From NCBI RefSeq assembly GCF_016593255.1, contig NZ_AP023212.1, forward strand, positions 1,830,501-1,894,500: 64,000 bases of DNA, given 5' to 3'. Each line of letters begins with the position of its first letter. Position 1 is the first letter of the stretch. The DNA comes from Hydrogenimonas urashimensis. GTDB lineage: Bacteria; Campylobacterota; Campylobacteria; Campylobacterales; Hydrogenimonadaceae. Of this stretch, positions 52,646 to 61,593 are shown one piece after another. Under the pieces are notes generated by a model. It was not told the DNA's origin. It did no database searches and saw only the letters and a program-made list of their open reading frames with translations. The position numbers and the translations under genes are program-made.

Positions 52646-54345
52646 ATTTCAAAGAGTTGACAGCACAGTTGACGCGTATGTACGAAAAGCTCAACCGTGC
52701 CCAGAAAATGGTGATTGTCGGGACACTTTTCGCTGTCATCGGATTCATTGTCTTCCTGGTGATCTACACATCCGCAGGTCGCAGCGGCACCTATGCCGTA
52801 CTTTTCGATCACCTCTCCTCAAAAGACGCGGGACTGATCATCCAAGAGCTCGAAAAGGAGGGGATTGCCTACAGAATACCCGAGGACGGTGTCATCGAAG
52901 TTCCAAAGGATATGGTCTACAGGGTCAGAATCAATGTCGCATCCAAAGGACTGCCGAAAGAGAGTCACGTCGGATTCGAACTTTTCGACAAGCAGGAGTT
53001 TGGTTCGACCGATTTCGATCAGAAAGTCAAATTTCTCCGTGCGCTTGAAGGAGAGCTCTCCCGCACCATTCAGACGCTTCAACCCATTGAGAGTGCCGTC
53101 GTTCATCTGGCACTTCCCAAAGAGAGTGTTTTCGTCTCCAAAACAACTCCTCCCAGCGCTTCGGTCGTAATCAAGACGGTAAACGGCATGCGGCTCTCCA
53201 GAAAGCAGATCGCCGGCATTAAAAATCTCGTTGCCGCGGCAGTCGCGAATCTTGCGCCGGACAATGTCAAAATCGTCAACGAATACGGCGAACCCCTTTC
53301 CGAAAGCGGTGAAGAGAGCGGGGAGCTTGTCAAGCAGCAGGTTTCCTACAAAAACCGTTTCGAAAAAGAGTATGAAAAGAAGATTGTCAATATACTCGCA
53401 CCCTTTATCGGCGGGGAGGAGAGGGTCGTCGCGAAGGTGACGGTCGATTTCGATTTTGCCCAGCGAAGCAGTGTCGAGGAGCGGTACGATCCTGAAAATG
53501 TCGTGCGCAGCGAGCAAAGCACCGAGGAGAAAAAAGAGGGAATGGCGCCGGAACAGGCCGGAGGAGTTCCGGGGGCGGTAAGCAATATCGGACCCGTTCA
53601 GGGGGTCGAATCGAATCGTCCGAGGCAGAAGTACCAGAAGTCGACGACGACGACCAATTACGAGATTTCCAAAATCGTTTCCAACGTCAAGGGACCCTTT
53701 GCCGCAATCCGTCGCATCACGGCGGCGGTGGTTGTGGATGGCAAATACGCTCCCGCGGAGGACGGTTCCTTGGAGTACAGCCCCAGAAGCGCCGAGGAGC
53801 TTCAGCGCATCAGCGACCTGGTCAAGCAGGCGATCGGATACAGCGCAAAACGCGGCGACCAGGTGACAGTTTCCAACTTTAGATTCGAAAAGACGGCGCA
53901 GGCTCTGACTCCCAATCCTTACAAGTCGGCCGTTTCAACCTTCTATGCCTATATCGAGCCGATTGTACCCGTCCTGAAGTACCTTGTGCTCTTTGTCATC
54001 CTTTTCCTTTTCTACAAAAAAGTGATCGTGCCTTTCAGCGAACGCATGCTGGAAGTTCCGGTGGAGGAAGGAGCGGAGAAGGAGACCGTTTTGCACCTGG
54101 ATGAGGAGGAGCACGAATCCCTGGCCGAGAAGTTCACGGAGATGCGTAAAAAGGTGGAGGAGCAGCTGGGACTGGGTGAAGAGCTCAGCGAAGAGGAACT
54201 CAAGTACGACCTGCTGCTCGAAAAGGTCAAGGAGATGGCCGAAGAGCGGACGGATGAATTCGCCGCGCTGATCAATACCCTGATCAGGGACGAGAACGAG
54301 ATCGAAGAGAGCGCGGTGGACAAGATCAAAAAGGACAAATCGTGA
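52642..54345 (+). CDS. fliF: Flagellar MS-ring protein FliF
   Basis: 567 residues with an N-terminal transmembrane helix (about 26-48), the PilV/YscJ-like ring-building domains, a Gln/Gly-rich periplasmic loop and a second transmembrane helix (LKYLVLFVILFLFYKKVIV), followed by a cytoplasmic tail that binds FliG. It forms the base on which the flagellar rotor is built. Start overlaps hisC by four bases and its stop overlaps the fliG start, so translation is coupled throughout. Confidence 0.96.
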   Translation: MNFKELTAQLTRMYEKLNRAQKMVIVGTLFAVIGFIVFLVIYTSAGRSGTYAVLFDHLSSKDAGLIIQELEKEGIAYRIPEDGVIEVPKDMVYRVRINVASKGLPKESHVGFELFDKQEFGSTDFDQKVKFLRALEGELSRTIQTLQPIESAVVHLALPKESVFVSKTTPPSASVVIKTVNGMRLSRKQIAGIKNLVAAAVANLAPDNVKIVNEYGEPLSESGEESGELVKQQVSYKNRFEKEYEKKIVNILAPFIGGEERVVAKVTVDFDFAQRSSVEERYDPENVVRSEQSTEEKKEGMAPEQAGGVPGAVSNIGPVQGVESNRPRQKYQKSTTTTNYEISKIVSNVKGPFAAIRRITAAVVVDGKYAPAEDGSLEYSPRSAEELQRISDLVKQAIGYSAKRGDQVTVSNFRFEKTAQALTPNPYKSAVSTFYAYIEPIVPVLKYLVLFVILFLFYKKVIVPFSERMLEVPVEEGAEKETVLHLDEEEHESLAEKFTEMRKKVEEQLGLGEELSEEELKYDLLLEKVKEMAEERTDEFAALINTLIRDENEIEESAVDKIKKDKS

Positions 54346-55373
54346 GTGTGCAGTTGACACCCCAGCAGCAGGCGCAGCTGGAAGGTCTTTCGATGGCGGA
54401 AAAGATCGCAATCTTGCTGATTCAGCTTGGGGAAGATGTGACGACCAACGTCTTTTCCCATCTGAATGTGGAAGCGATTACCGAAATTTCCAAATTCATT
54501 GCGATGGCAAGAACGATCGACAAACCGGTGGCGATGGCGATACTCGAAGAGTTCTACGCCATCATGCAGTCCAATCAGTACCTGAGCACCGGTGGACTCG
54601 ACTACGCCAAAGAGATTCTTTACAAAGCCCTGGGTGCCGAAGAGGCGAAAAAGATTATCGACAGGCTTTCAAAATCGATGCAAAGTACCCAAAGCTTCAG
54701 CTTCCTTTCGAAAATCAAACCCCAGCAGCTTGCCGATTTCATCGTCAACGAACACCCTCAGACGATAGCCCTGATCCTCGCCCACATGGATCCCGGTGAC
54801 GCGGCCAACGTACTCAGTTATTTCGAAGACGATCTTCGGGCTGTCATCGCGATGCGCATGGCCAACCTGGGCGATATCTCCCCCCAGATCATCAAACGCG
54901 TCTCCACCGTGCTGGAGAGCAAGCTTGAATCGCTGGCCAGCTACAAAGTGGAAGTGGGCGGTCCCCGCGCCGTCGCGGATATTTTCAACCGTCTGGGCCA
55001 GAAAGCGGCGAAATCGACGCTTGTGCAGATCGAACAGCTCGACGAGCAGCTCGCCAGCGCCATCAAGGAGATGATGTTCACCTTCGAAGACATTGTCAAT
55101 CTCGACAACAATGCCGTACGGGAAATTCTCAAGGCTGTCGACAAGAAAGATCTGATGCTGGCACTCAAGAGTGCCCCCGAAGAGCTCAAAGAGCGTTTCC
55201 TCTCCAATATGTCGCAGCGTGCACGGGACGCTTTCGAAGAGGAGATGCAGTTCATGGGTGCAGTGAAAGTGAAAGAGGTCGAAGGCGCCCAGCGGAAAAT
55301 TGTCGAAGTCGTCCAAAAGCTGGCGGAAGAGGGCGTTGTGAGCATCGGCGAAGCCGAGGAGATGATCGAGTAG
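54342..55373 (+). CDS. fliG: Flagellar motor switch protein FliG
   Basis: 343 residues with the three helical FliG domains: N-terminal (ILLIQLGEDVTTNVFSHL), middle with the EHPQTIALILAHM motif, and C-terminal with charged residues contacting the stator (LKERFLSNMSQRARDAFEEEM). Start is GTG 54342 overlapping the fliF TGA (GTGA). It couples stator torque to the rotor and reverses direction with FliM. Confidence 0.96.
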   Translation: MSVQLTPQQQAQLEGLSMAEKIAILLIQLGEDVTTNVFSHLNVEAITEISKFIAMARTIDKPVAMAILEEFYAIMQSNQYLSTGGLDYAKEILYKALGAEEAKKIIDRLSKSMQSTQSFSFLSKIKPQQLADFIVNEHPQTIALILAHMDPGDAANVLSYFEDDLRAVIAMRMANLGDISPQIIKRVSTVLESKLESLASYKVEVGGPRAVADIFNRLGQKAAKSTLVQIEQLDEQLASAIKEMMFTFEDIVNLDNNAVREILKAVDKKDLMLALKSAPEELKERFLSNMSQRARDAFEEEMQFMGAVKVKEVEGAQRKIVEVVQKLAEEGVVSIGEAEEMIE

Positions 55374-55374
55374 C

Positions 55375-56247
55375 ATGGAAACTGTCATTCCGCCCGAAAA
55401 AACCGGTGGTCATATTATCCGAAAGTACCGTTTCAAGGTTCTGGCACAGGAGGGAGCACAGCAGAATCCGCCATCCGGTACGCAGGAAGGAGGGGTGCGC
55501 CCCTATACATTCAGCGAACTTGCTTCTTCCGAAGATACCGGGGAGATCCCCCAGCAGGAGCATGTCGAGGAGAATACGCCCTCAAAAGAGAAGGAGGAAG
55601 AGAGCATGCCGGCTCCGGAGGCATCAACCGAGCATCAAGGCGAGATGATGGAAGAGATGCTCAAGCGGGTCGATGAACTCACGAGCGAGCTGGTCAAAAC
55701 CCAGATGGAGCTTGAAAAAGAGCGCCAGGCGATCGAAGAGCGTCTCGAAGAGACGAAAAAAACCGCTTACGATGACGGTGTGGAAGCGGGCAGAGAACTC
55801 TGCACGCGCGAGATGTCCCAAAAGCTTGAGGAGATGCGTGCCCGGTTCGCCTCGGCGATCGAAGCGCTCGAAGAGAGCCGCCGGATCTTTTTGGGTAAAG
55901 TGGATACCATCGAGGAGGAGCTGATAGAAACGGCACTCGACCTGGCGCGGCAGGTGGTCGCAAAAGAGATAGAGAGCAACGCACAGGATGTGGCTCTCAG
56001 ATTGGCGCGGCTTCTGCTCGCGGAAGTGAAGGATGCCGCGAAGATCAAACTCAAACTCAACCCGGAAGATTTCGACTATGTCAAAGATCATCTGGAAACG
56101 ACGAAAAACATCAAAATCGTTCCCGATCCGGCAGTGGGACCGGGAGGCGTCGTGATTTTGAGTGAAATCGGAAACATCGACGGCGAAATCATGCACCGCT
56201 TCGAGCGGATCAAAGAAGCGGTTTTCGGAACCGTCAAACAGGGATAA
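55375..56247 (+). CDS. fliH: Flagellar export apparatus protein FliH
   Basis: 290 residues. A Pro/Glu-rich, low-complexity N-terminal region (about 25-80) leads to a long coiled coil and a C-terminal domain (ETALDLARQVVAKEIE, PEDFDYVKDHL) that binds the FliI ATPase and limits its activity. The N-terminal extension is acidic. The gene starts one base after the fliG stop. fliI is not in the window. Confidence 0.88.
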   Translation: METVIPPEKTGGHIIRKYRFKVLAQEGAQQNPPSGTQEGGVRPYTFSELASSEDTGEIPQQEHVEENTPSKEKEEESMPAPEASTEHQGEMMEEMLKRVDELTSELVKTQMELEKERQAIEERLEETKKTAYDDGVEAGRELCTREMSQKLEEMRARFASAIEALEESRRIFLGKVDTIEEELIETALDLARQVVAKEIESNAQDVALRLARLLLAEVKDAAKIKLKLNPEDFDYVKDHLETTKNIKIVPDPAVGPGGVVILSEIGNIDGEIMHRFERIKEAVFGTVKQG

Positions 56248-56253
56248 CAGCGT

Positions 56254-58107
56254 ATGAAATTGGAAGATCTCAAAAAGATGAGTGTGCCGCAACTGGAAGC
56301 ACTGGCACAGAAAATCCGGGAGCGTATTCTCGATGTAGTGAGCCGCCGGGGCGGCCATTTGAGCAGTACACTCGGAGCGACGGACCTGATTGTCGCCATG
56401 CATTATGTCTTCGATGCATCGAAAGATCCTTTCATCTTCGATGTAAGCCACCAATCCTATGCCCACAAGCTTTTGACGGGACGCTGGGAGGCTTTTGAGA
56501 CGCTTCGCCAGTTTGGTGGTATCAGCGGCTATACCAAACCCGACGAATCGCCGTACGACTACTATGTGGCCGGGCACAGTTCCACCTCGGTCTCCCTGGC
56601 TGTAGGTGCGGCCAAAGCGATCCGGCTACGGGGAGAAGAGGGCGAGCGGATTCCGGTCGTCATGATCGGTGACGGAGCGATGAGCGCGGGGATGGTTTAC
56701 GAAGCCCTCAATGAACTGGGTGACCGCAAATATCCCGCCATCATCATTCTCAACGACAATGAAATGAGTATCGCCAAACCGATCGGCTCCATCAGCCGCA
56801 TCCTCTCCCAGGCGATGGCGAGCCCTTTTTATCAGCGCTTCAAGGAGCGAACGGAACAGATGCTGGAGCACTTTCCGGAATCCGCCCGCTATATGGCCAA
56901 GCGGATGGAGGAGGGAATGCGGATGATCACACCGGGCATCCTGTTTGAAGAGATGGGGTTGGAGTATATCGGTCCTGTGGATGGACACAACATCGGACAG
57001 TTGATCGAGACGCTTCAGACGGCCAGAGACCTTGGCAAGCCTGTGATCGTCCACGCCCAGACCACGAAGGGCAAAGGCTACAAAATCGCGGAGGGGTACT
57101 ACGAACACTGGCATGGTGTCGGACCATTTGACAAAGAGAGCGGCCAGAGTCTGAAGAAAGAGGGCAGACCGAGCGCAACGAAGATCTTTAGCGACACGCT
57201 CTGCGAATTGGCTGAAAAAAGCGAAAAGATCGTGGGCGTTACCGCGGCGATGCCCAGCGGAACCGGTATGAAACAGCTGATGGAGCGATTTCCGGAGCGA
57301 TTCTGGGATGTTGGCATCGCAGAGCAGCATGCCGTCACTTCGATGGGGCCGCTTGCCAAAGAGGGGTACAAACCTTTCGTCGCGATCTATTCGACATTCC
57401 TGCAGAGAGGATACGATCAGGTCATACACGATATCGCACTGATGAATCTGCCTGTCGCCTTCGCTATCGACCGCGCAGGCATCGTCGGGGAGGATGGGGA
57501 GACCCATCAGGGGGCATTCGATATCAGTTACCTGCGCACCGTGCCGAACATGACGCTTTTCGCTCCGCGGGACGATGCGACACTTCGGCTTGCCGTGGAG
57601 TTCGCCGCGGATTTTCCAACTCCCTGTGCCTTTCGCTATCCCCGCGGAGCGATGCTGCTAGAAACCGGCCGCTACAGGGCGACTCCTTTTGTAAAAGGGA
57701 AAGCGGAATATCTGGAAGAAGAGGGCGAGATACTGCTAATCGGCTACGGCAACGGCGTCGGACGGGCGGTTGCAGTCATGGACCTTCTGAAAGAGAGAGG
57801 AATCAAAGCGGCGGTACTGGACCTGCGTTTCGTTAAGCCGATCGACAAAGAGGTGTTGGAAGGAGCGACAGAGCGGTTCGGCCGCTGGTTTGTTTTCAGC
57901 GACGGAGCGAAGATGGGAGGTGTCGCTTCCGCTGTGGCCGAGGCGCTGATGCCTTCTTCGTTGAGAAAGGTCGACATCCACTCGTTTGAGTATGAAGATG
58001 CTTTTATCCCCCATGGCAATACGAAATCGGTCGAAGAGTCGTTGGGATTGCTGCCAAAGCAGATTGTAGAAAAAATAGAGAAGCGTTTGAAAGAAGAAAG
58101 CCGGTAA
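56254..58107 (+). CDS. dxs: 1-deoxy-D-xylulose-5-phosphate synthase
   Basis: 617 residues of the transketolase-like family: thiamine diphosphate motif GDGAMSAGMVYEALNELGD, the HGHNIG-like DGHNIGQLIE segment, the central pyrimidine domain with DRAGIVGEDGETHQGAFD, and a C-terminal domain. It makes DXP for isoprenoids and thiamine/PLP. It closes the flagellar operon, seven bases after fliH, in the order I recall from Campylobacter. Confidence 0.96.
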   Translation: MKLEDLKKMSVPQLEALAQKIRERILDVVSRRGGHLSSTLGATDLIVAMHYVFDASKDPFIFDVSHQSYAHKLLTGRWEAFETLRQFGGISGYTKPDESPYDYYVAGHSSTSVSLAVGAAKAIRLRGEEGERIPVVMIGDGAMSAGMVYEALNELGDRKYPAIIILNDNEMSIAKPIGSISRILSQAMASPFYQRFKERTEQMLEHFPESARYMAKRMEEGMRMITPGILFEEMGLEYIGPVDGHNIGQLIETLQTARDLGKPVIVHAQTTKGKGYKIAEGYYEHWHGVGPFDKESGQSLKKEGRPSATKIFSDTLCELAEKSEKIVGVTAAMPSGTGMKQLMERFPERFWDVGIAEQHAVTSMGPLAKEGYKPFVAIYSTFLQRGYDQVIHDIALMNLPVAFAIDRAGIVGEDGETHQGAFDISYLRTVPNMTLFAPRDDATLRLAVEFAADFPTPCAFRYPRGAMLLETGRYRATPFVKGKAEYLEEEGEILLIGYGNGVGRAVAVMDLLKERGIKAAVLDLRFVKPIDKEVLEGATERFGRWFVFSDGAKMGGVASAVAEALMPSSLRKVDIHSFEYEDAFIPHGNTKSVEESLGLLPKQIVEKIEKRLKEESR

Positions 58108-58140
58108 TTTTTTTACCGCTTTGCAGTATGTTTTTCATGA

Positions 58141-58168
58141 CGATCAGCCGCCGGAAGGCGGTTGATCG
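58141..58168. terminator. Hairpin between convergent dxs and ahpC
   Basis: A 12-base stem (CGATCAGCCGCC/GGCGGTTGATCG, one G-T pair) with a GGAA loop sits directly after the ahpC stop and 33 bases after dxs. A long U-tract is missing on both strands, so it may act as a weak bidirectional terminator or as an mRNA 3'-end stabiliser. Confidence 0.6.
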
Positions 58169-58765
58169 TTACAGTTCTTCGGCGTGTTTTGCGAGATATT
58201 CCGCAACGCCTTCCGGGTTGGCTTTCATGCCTTCTTCCCCTTTGTGCCATCCTGCCGGACAGACTTCACCGTACTCGTTGGTAAAGTGCATTGCATCGAT
58301 CATACGGAGCATTTCGTCAATGTTTCGGCCCAGAGGAAGGTCGTTGATGACCGCGTGGCGGATTGTTCCGTCGGTGTCGATCAGGAAAGATCCCCGCAGG
58401 GCGATGCCATCGTCGAGCAGGACGTCGTAATCGGCCGCAATCTGCTTGGTGAGGTCTGCCACGAGCGGATAGCGCACCTGGCCGATACCGCCCTCTTCCA
58501 CCGGTGTGTTTTTCCATGCAAGGTGTGTGAAATGGCTATCGATGGAACATCCGATAACGTTGACACCGCGGCTTGTGAACTCATCCAGCCGATGGTCGAA
58601 GGCGATGATTTCGGAAGGACAGACAAAAGTGAAGTCCAGAGGATAGAAGAAAAGAACGGTGCCTTTTTCACCGAAGTTTTCATAGAGATTGAAATTGTCG
58701 ACAATTTCATTGTTTCCGAGTACTGCATTGGCAGTGAAATCGGGAGCTTTTTTCGTTACGAGCAT
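58169..58765 (-). CDS. ahpC: 2-Cys peroxiredoxin, AhpC/TsaA family
   Basis: 198 residues with the peroxidatic cysteine C49 in YPLDFTFVCPSE and the resolving cysteine in GEVCPAGW near the C-terminus. It reduces hydrogen peroxide and organic hydroperoxides, probably with thioredoxin, since no ahpF is nearby. ATG 58765 has GGAGA upstream; an upstream in-frame ATG at 58897 adds unconserved residues. A TATAAT on the minus strand (58808-58803) is the likely -10. Confidence 0.95.
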   Translation of the reverse strand: MLVTKKAPDFTANAVLGNNEIVDNFNLYENFGEKGTVLFFYPLDFTFVCPSEIIAFDHRLDEFTSRGVNVIGCSIDSHFTHLAWKNTPVEEGGIGQVRYPLVADLTKQIAADYDVLLDDGIALRGSFLIDTDGTIRHAVINDLPLGRNIDEMLRMIDAMHFTNEYGEVCPAGWHKGEEGMKANPEGVAEYLAKHAEEL

Positions 58766-58802
58766 TGCGTCTCCTTTGTTTATAAGTTTTATTGACGGAA
58801 AA

Positions 58803-58874
58803 ATTATAACACAGACTCTTGTCAATACTATATTATAGGAATGGATTAATCTTTTACAAACATTTCGATATAAT
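58803..58874. promoter_or_regulatory. Divergent ahpC/metK promoter region
   Basis: TATAAT on the minus strand (58808-58803) serves ahpC; TATAAT on the plus strand (58869-58874) serves metK. The two -10 boxes are 60 bases apart, so any regulator bound between them could affect both genes. Confidence 0.5.
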
Positions 58875-58926
58875 CCAACGCAATCTATAATCTCCAAAAA
58901 TCATGAAACAACGAAAAAGGATGGTT

Positions 58927-60084
58927 GTGCCAAGAAGTTATCTTTTTACCTCGGAATCGGTCACGGAGGGGCATCCGGACAAAATGGCGGATCAGATCAG
59001 CGATGCGATTCTCGACTATATTATCGAGCGTGATCCAAACGCCCGTGTCGCCTGCGAAACGCTCCTCTCAAACGGTTTCTGTGTCATTGCCGGGGAACTC
59101 AAAACTGTCACCTACGCACCGATGCAGGATATTGCCAGAGAAGTGATTAGGGAGATCGGCTATACCGATGCCCTCTATGGGTTCGATTACCGGTCCGCCG
59201 GGGTCCTCAACGGAATCGGGGAACAATCGCCCGATATCAATCAGGGCGTCGATCTGGCCGGAGGAGCGATCGGAGCGGGTGATCAGGGGCTGATGTTCGG
59301 GTATGCCTGCAAGGAGACCCCTGCCCTGATGCCGCTGCCCATCTATCTGGCGCATCGTTTGACGGAAGGACTGGCGAAAAGCAGAAAAGACGGAACCCTT
59401 CCTTTTCTCAGGCCGGATGGCAAAGCCCAGGTGACTGTGGAATATGTCGACGGCAAACCGCACAAGGTTAAAACGATCGTCGTCTCCACACAACATGATC
59501 CGGATGTTTCCCACGAAAAACTGAAAAATGCGATTATCGAAGAGCTTATATACAATGTAATACCTGAAGAACTGATCGATGATGAGATTGTCTATCATAT
59601 CAATCCGACGGGGCGTTTCGTGATCGGGGGTCCCCAGGGGGATGCCGGCTTGACAGGGCGTAAAATCATCGTCGATACCTACGGGGGAAGCTGTCCCCAT
59701 GGCGGCGGAGCATTCAGCGGAAAAGATCCGACGAAAGTCGATCGAAGCGGCGCCTATGCAGCTCGCTATGTGGCCAAGAACCTTGTGGCTGCCGGCGCCT
59801 GTGAAAAGGTGACGATCCAGATTGCCTATGCCATCGGAGTGGTTGAACCGGTATCGATCATGATCGATACACACGGAACAGGGAAAGTGGTCGAGGAGAA
59901 GATCGAATCGTGCATCTACGAGCTATTCGACCTTACACCCAAAGGGATCATTGAGACACTTGATCTTTTGCGTCCAATTTACAGGAAAACAGCTGCATAC
60001 GGGCACTTCGGACGGGAACTTCCCGAATTTTCATGGGAAAAAACGGATAAGGCCGAAGCGATTCGAAAGAGTCTTGGACTCTGA
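58927..60084 (+). CDS. metK: S-adenosylmethionine synthetase
   Basis: 385 residues from GTG 58927 (393 if the ATG at 58903 is used). Hallmarks are [21 protein letters not shown] with the ATP-binding [16 protein letters not shown] and the [16 protein letters not shown] loop. It makes AdoMet from methionine and ATP. GTG 58927 gives an N-terminus matching the Helicobacter protein I remember, and AAAAAGG lies six bases before it, whereas the ATG at 58903 has no ribosome-binding site and that at 58921 touches the AAAAAGG. Confidence 0.95.
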   Translation: MPRSYLFTSESVTEGHPDKMADQISDAILDYIIERDPNARVACETLLSNGFCVIAGELKTVTYAPMQDIAREVIREIGYTDALYGFDYRSAGVLNGIGEQSPDINQGVDLAGGAIGAGDQGLMFGYACKETPALMPLPIYLAHRLTEGLAKSRKDGTLPFLRPDGKAQVTVEYVDGKPHKVKTIVVSTQHDPDVSHEKLKNAIIEELIYNVIPEELIDDEIVYHINPTGRFVIGGPQGDAGLTGRKIIVDTYGGSCPHGGGAFSGKDPTKVDRSGAYAARYVAKNLVAAGACEKVTIQIAYAIGVVEPVSIMIDTHGTGKVVEEKIESCIYELFDLTPKGIIETLDLLRPIYRKTAAYGHFGRELPEFSWEKTDKAEAIRKSLGL

Positions 60085-60186
60085 AAGAATCGGGAACTGT
60101 CTGTCGGATATCGGCATCTGTTTTGTTCCCTATGCAGGGATTTTTTGGAGACGGTCCCATTTAAATACTTTTTAAAAATGTTGTGT

Positions 60187-60192
60187 TATAGT
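60187..60192 (+). promoter_or_regulatory. Putative -10 element for the ferredoxin gene
   Basis: TATAGT about 30 bases upstream of the ATG, in an AT-rich stretch. AAGGAG precedes the start codon. Confidence 0.5.
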
Positions 60193-60222
60193 ACGGATGA
60201 TTAAATTGCAAAGGAGCTTGAA

Positions 60223-60507
60223 ATGGCTGTTATTATTACAGATACCTGTATTAACTGTGGAGCGTGTATCGACGAGTGTCCGGTCGAAGCGATTGTTGAT
60301 GACGAAGATAATCCGACAGGAGAAGAGATTTATTATGTCTATCCTGACAAATGCGTCGAGTGTGTAGGGTACCACGACGAACCCGCATGTGCAACAGCAT
60401 GCCCGACAGAAGGTTGTATCTGCTGGGATGTCTGTGCAGAGGGTGCAACCTGCCGCGATGATGTTTCCGAAGAAGCGCGCACCGAGCATCAGCCGGTTGT
60501 CGAATAA
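60223..60507 (+). CDS. fdxA: 2[4Fe-4S] ferredoxin with extra C-terminal cysteines
   Basis: 94 residues. Cluster 1 ligands are C9, C12, C15 and C19 (CINCGACIDECP). Cluster 2 has the long-loop form CX2CX8CX3CP (C44, C47, C56, C60), as in Allochromatium-type ferredoxins. Four further cysteines follow in the tail (C65, C67, C71, C77), beyond what two clusters need. It is an acidic, low-potential carrier, probably for pyruvate or 2-oxoglutarate ferredoxin oxidoreductases. A hairpin at 60521 likely ends the transcript. Confidence 0.9.
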   Translation: MAVIITDTCINCGACIDECPVEAIVDDEDNPTGEEIYYVYPDKCVECVGYHDEPACATACPTEGCICWDVCAEGATCRDDVSEEARTEHQPVVE

Positions 60508-60520
60508 TATTTAAATCAAG

Positions 60521-60537
60521 GGAGGGGGTCCCCCTCC
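60521..60537 (+). terminator. Putative terminator after fdxA
   Basis: GGAGGGGG and CCCCCTCC form a GC-rich hairpin 14 bases after the stop; a pyrimidine-rich TTCTTTCTTTT run follows about 15 bases later. Confidence 0.55.
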
Positions 60538-60585
60538 ATCCTCCAACTACTTCTTTCTTTTAATTAATCTTAAACATCGTTTCAG

Positions 60586-60591
60586 TATAAT
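60586..60591 (+). promoter_or_regulatory. Putative -10 element for ndk
   Basis: TATAAT 32 bases upstream of the ndk ATG, after the fdxA hairpin; GGAG precedes the start codon. Confidence 0.5.
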
Positions 60592-60623
60592 TCCACCCAT
60601 TTTAATAATTTGGAGATCTTCTC

Positions 60624-61037
60624 ATGGAACGAACGCTTTCTATCATCAAACCCGATGCTGTCAAAAAAAATGTCATCGGTAAAATTATCGATCGTTTCGA
60701 AAGCAACGGTCTTCGTATCGCTGCCATGAAAAAAGTGCAGCTCAGTGCCCAGGATGCCGGCGAGTTTTACGCTGTCCACAAAGAACGCCCTTTCTTTGGC
60801 GAACTGGTCGAGTTTATGACAAGCGGCCCGGTTGTCGTTATGGTACTCGAAGGAGAAAATGCCGTAGCGAAAAACCGGGAATTGATGGGTGCAACCAACC
60901 CGAAAGAAGCGGCTCCCGGAACGATTCGTGCTGACTTTGCCGAAAGCATCGATGCCAATGCAGTACATGGCAGCGACAGTCTTGAAAACGCAAAAACAGA
61001 AATCGCTTTCTTTTTTGCCCAAAGAGAGATCTACTGA
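60624..61037 (+). CDS. ndk: Nucleoside diphosphate kinase
   Basis: 137 residues with the phosphorylated histidine H115 in [13 protein letters not shown] and the [12 protein letters not shown]-terminus. It balances nucleoside triphosphate pools. It is the first of a run ndk-DUF177-rpmF-plsX-fabH with short gaps, linking nucleotide supply, ribosome assembly and the start of fatty-acid and phospholipid synthesis. Confidence 0.96.
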   Translation: MERTLSIIKPDAVKKNVIGKIIDRFESNGLRIAAMKKVQLSAQDAGEFYAVHKERPFFGELVEFMTSGPVVVMVLEGENAVAKNRELMGATNPKEAAPGTIRADFAESIDANAVHGSDSLENAKTEIAFFFAQREIY

Positions 61038-61047
61038 GACGATTCGT

Positions 61048-61419
61048 ATGAAAATCCTGCTTCGAAAAATTCATGAAAACAGAAATCCTTTTTCCATCAG
61101 GAAAGAGGGACTTCTCTGCAGTGGTGAATTTTGGCGCAGCGGGAAACACGCCGTTACGGTGGACGGAACGGTCGAAGGCGATATCGGTCTTATGTGTGAC
61201 CGATGTGGTGAAGCGTTTTCAAAACATATCTCGGAACCCTTTCATGTCGAAGTGGTTGACAGACCACTTAAGGTAGATGAATCTCTCGATGTGATAGAAT
61301 GTCCGGACGGAATTGTCGATTTCGATATGATTTGTGAAAGTGAAATCGCTTCGATACAGAGTGAGTATCATTTGTGCCCTCAGTGTGAAGGTACCAATGA
61401 TTTTGAAATGGAATTTTGA
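61048..61419 (+). CDS. DUF177/YceD family protein
   Basis: 123 residues with the DUF177 pattern: FSIRKEGLLCSGEFW, a CDRCGEAFSKHISEPFHV segment and a C-terminal CPQCEG pair, giving two CXXC-like elements that probably bind zinc. The family is regularly encoded just before rpmF, as here, and has been tied to 23S rRNA maturation. Start ATG 61048 is 10 bases after ndk; the gene ends 21 bases before rpmF. Confidence 0.88.
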   Translation: MKILLRKIHENRNPFSIRKEGLLCSGEFWRSGKHAVTVDGTVEGDIGLMCDRCGEAFSKHISEPFHVEVVDRPLKVDESLDVIECPDGIVDFDMICESEIASIQSEYHLCPQCEGTNDFEMEF

Positions 61420-61440
61420 AACCACGCAAGGAGAGTAATT

Positions 61441-61593
61441 ATGGCAGTACCAAAAAGACGCAACAGTAAAACACGTGCAGCAAAACGCAGAACTCATTAC
61501 AAAGTAACACTCGCCCGGCCGGTCAAAGATGCCGACGGTACGTGGCGAATGCCTCACCGAATGAACAAATTCACAGGTGAATACAAAGCGTAA
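61441..61593 (+). CDS. rpmF: 50S ribosomal protein L32
   Basis: 50 residues beginning [20 protein letters not shown] and ending in TGEYKA. It has the basic L32 N-terminus but no CXXC zinc pair, so it is the zinc-free form. AGGAG precedes the ATG. Its TAA stop is immediately followed by the plsX ATG without a gap. Confidence 0.95.
   Translation: MAVPKRRNSKTRAAKRRTHYKVTLARPVKDADGTWRMPHRMNKFTGEYKA

Noticed and set aside
58820-58825. TTGACA as the -35 box of ahpC
   Set aside because: On the minus strand it is only 11 bases from the TATAAT, too close for a sigma-70 promoter.
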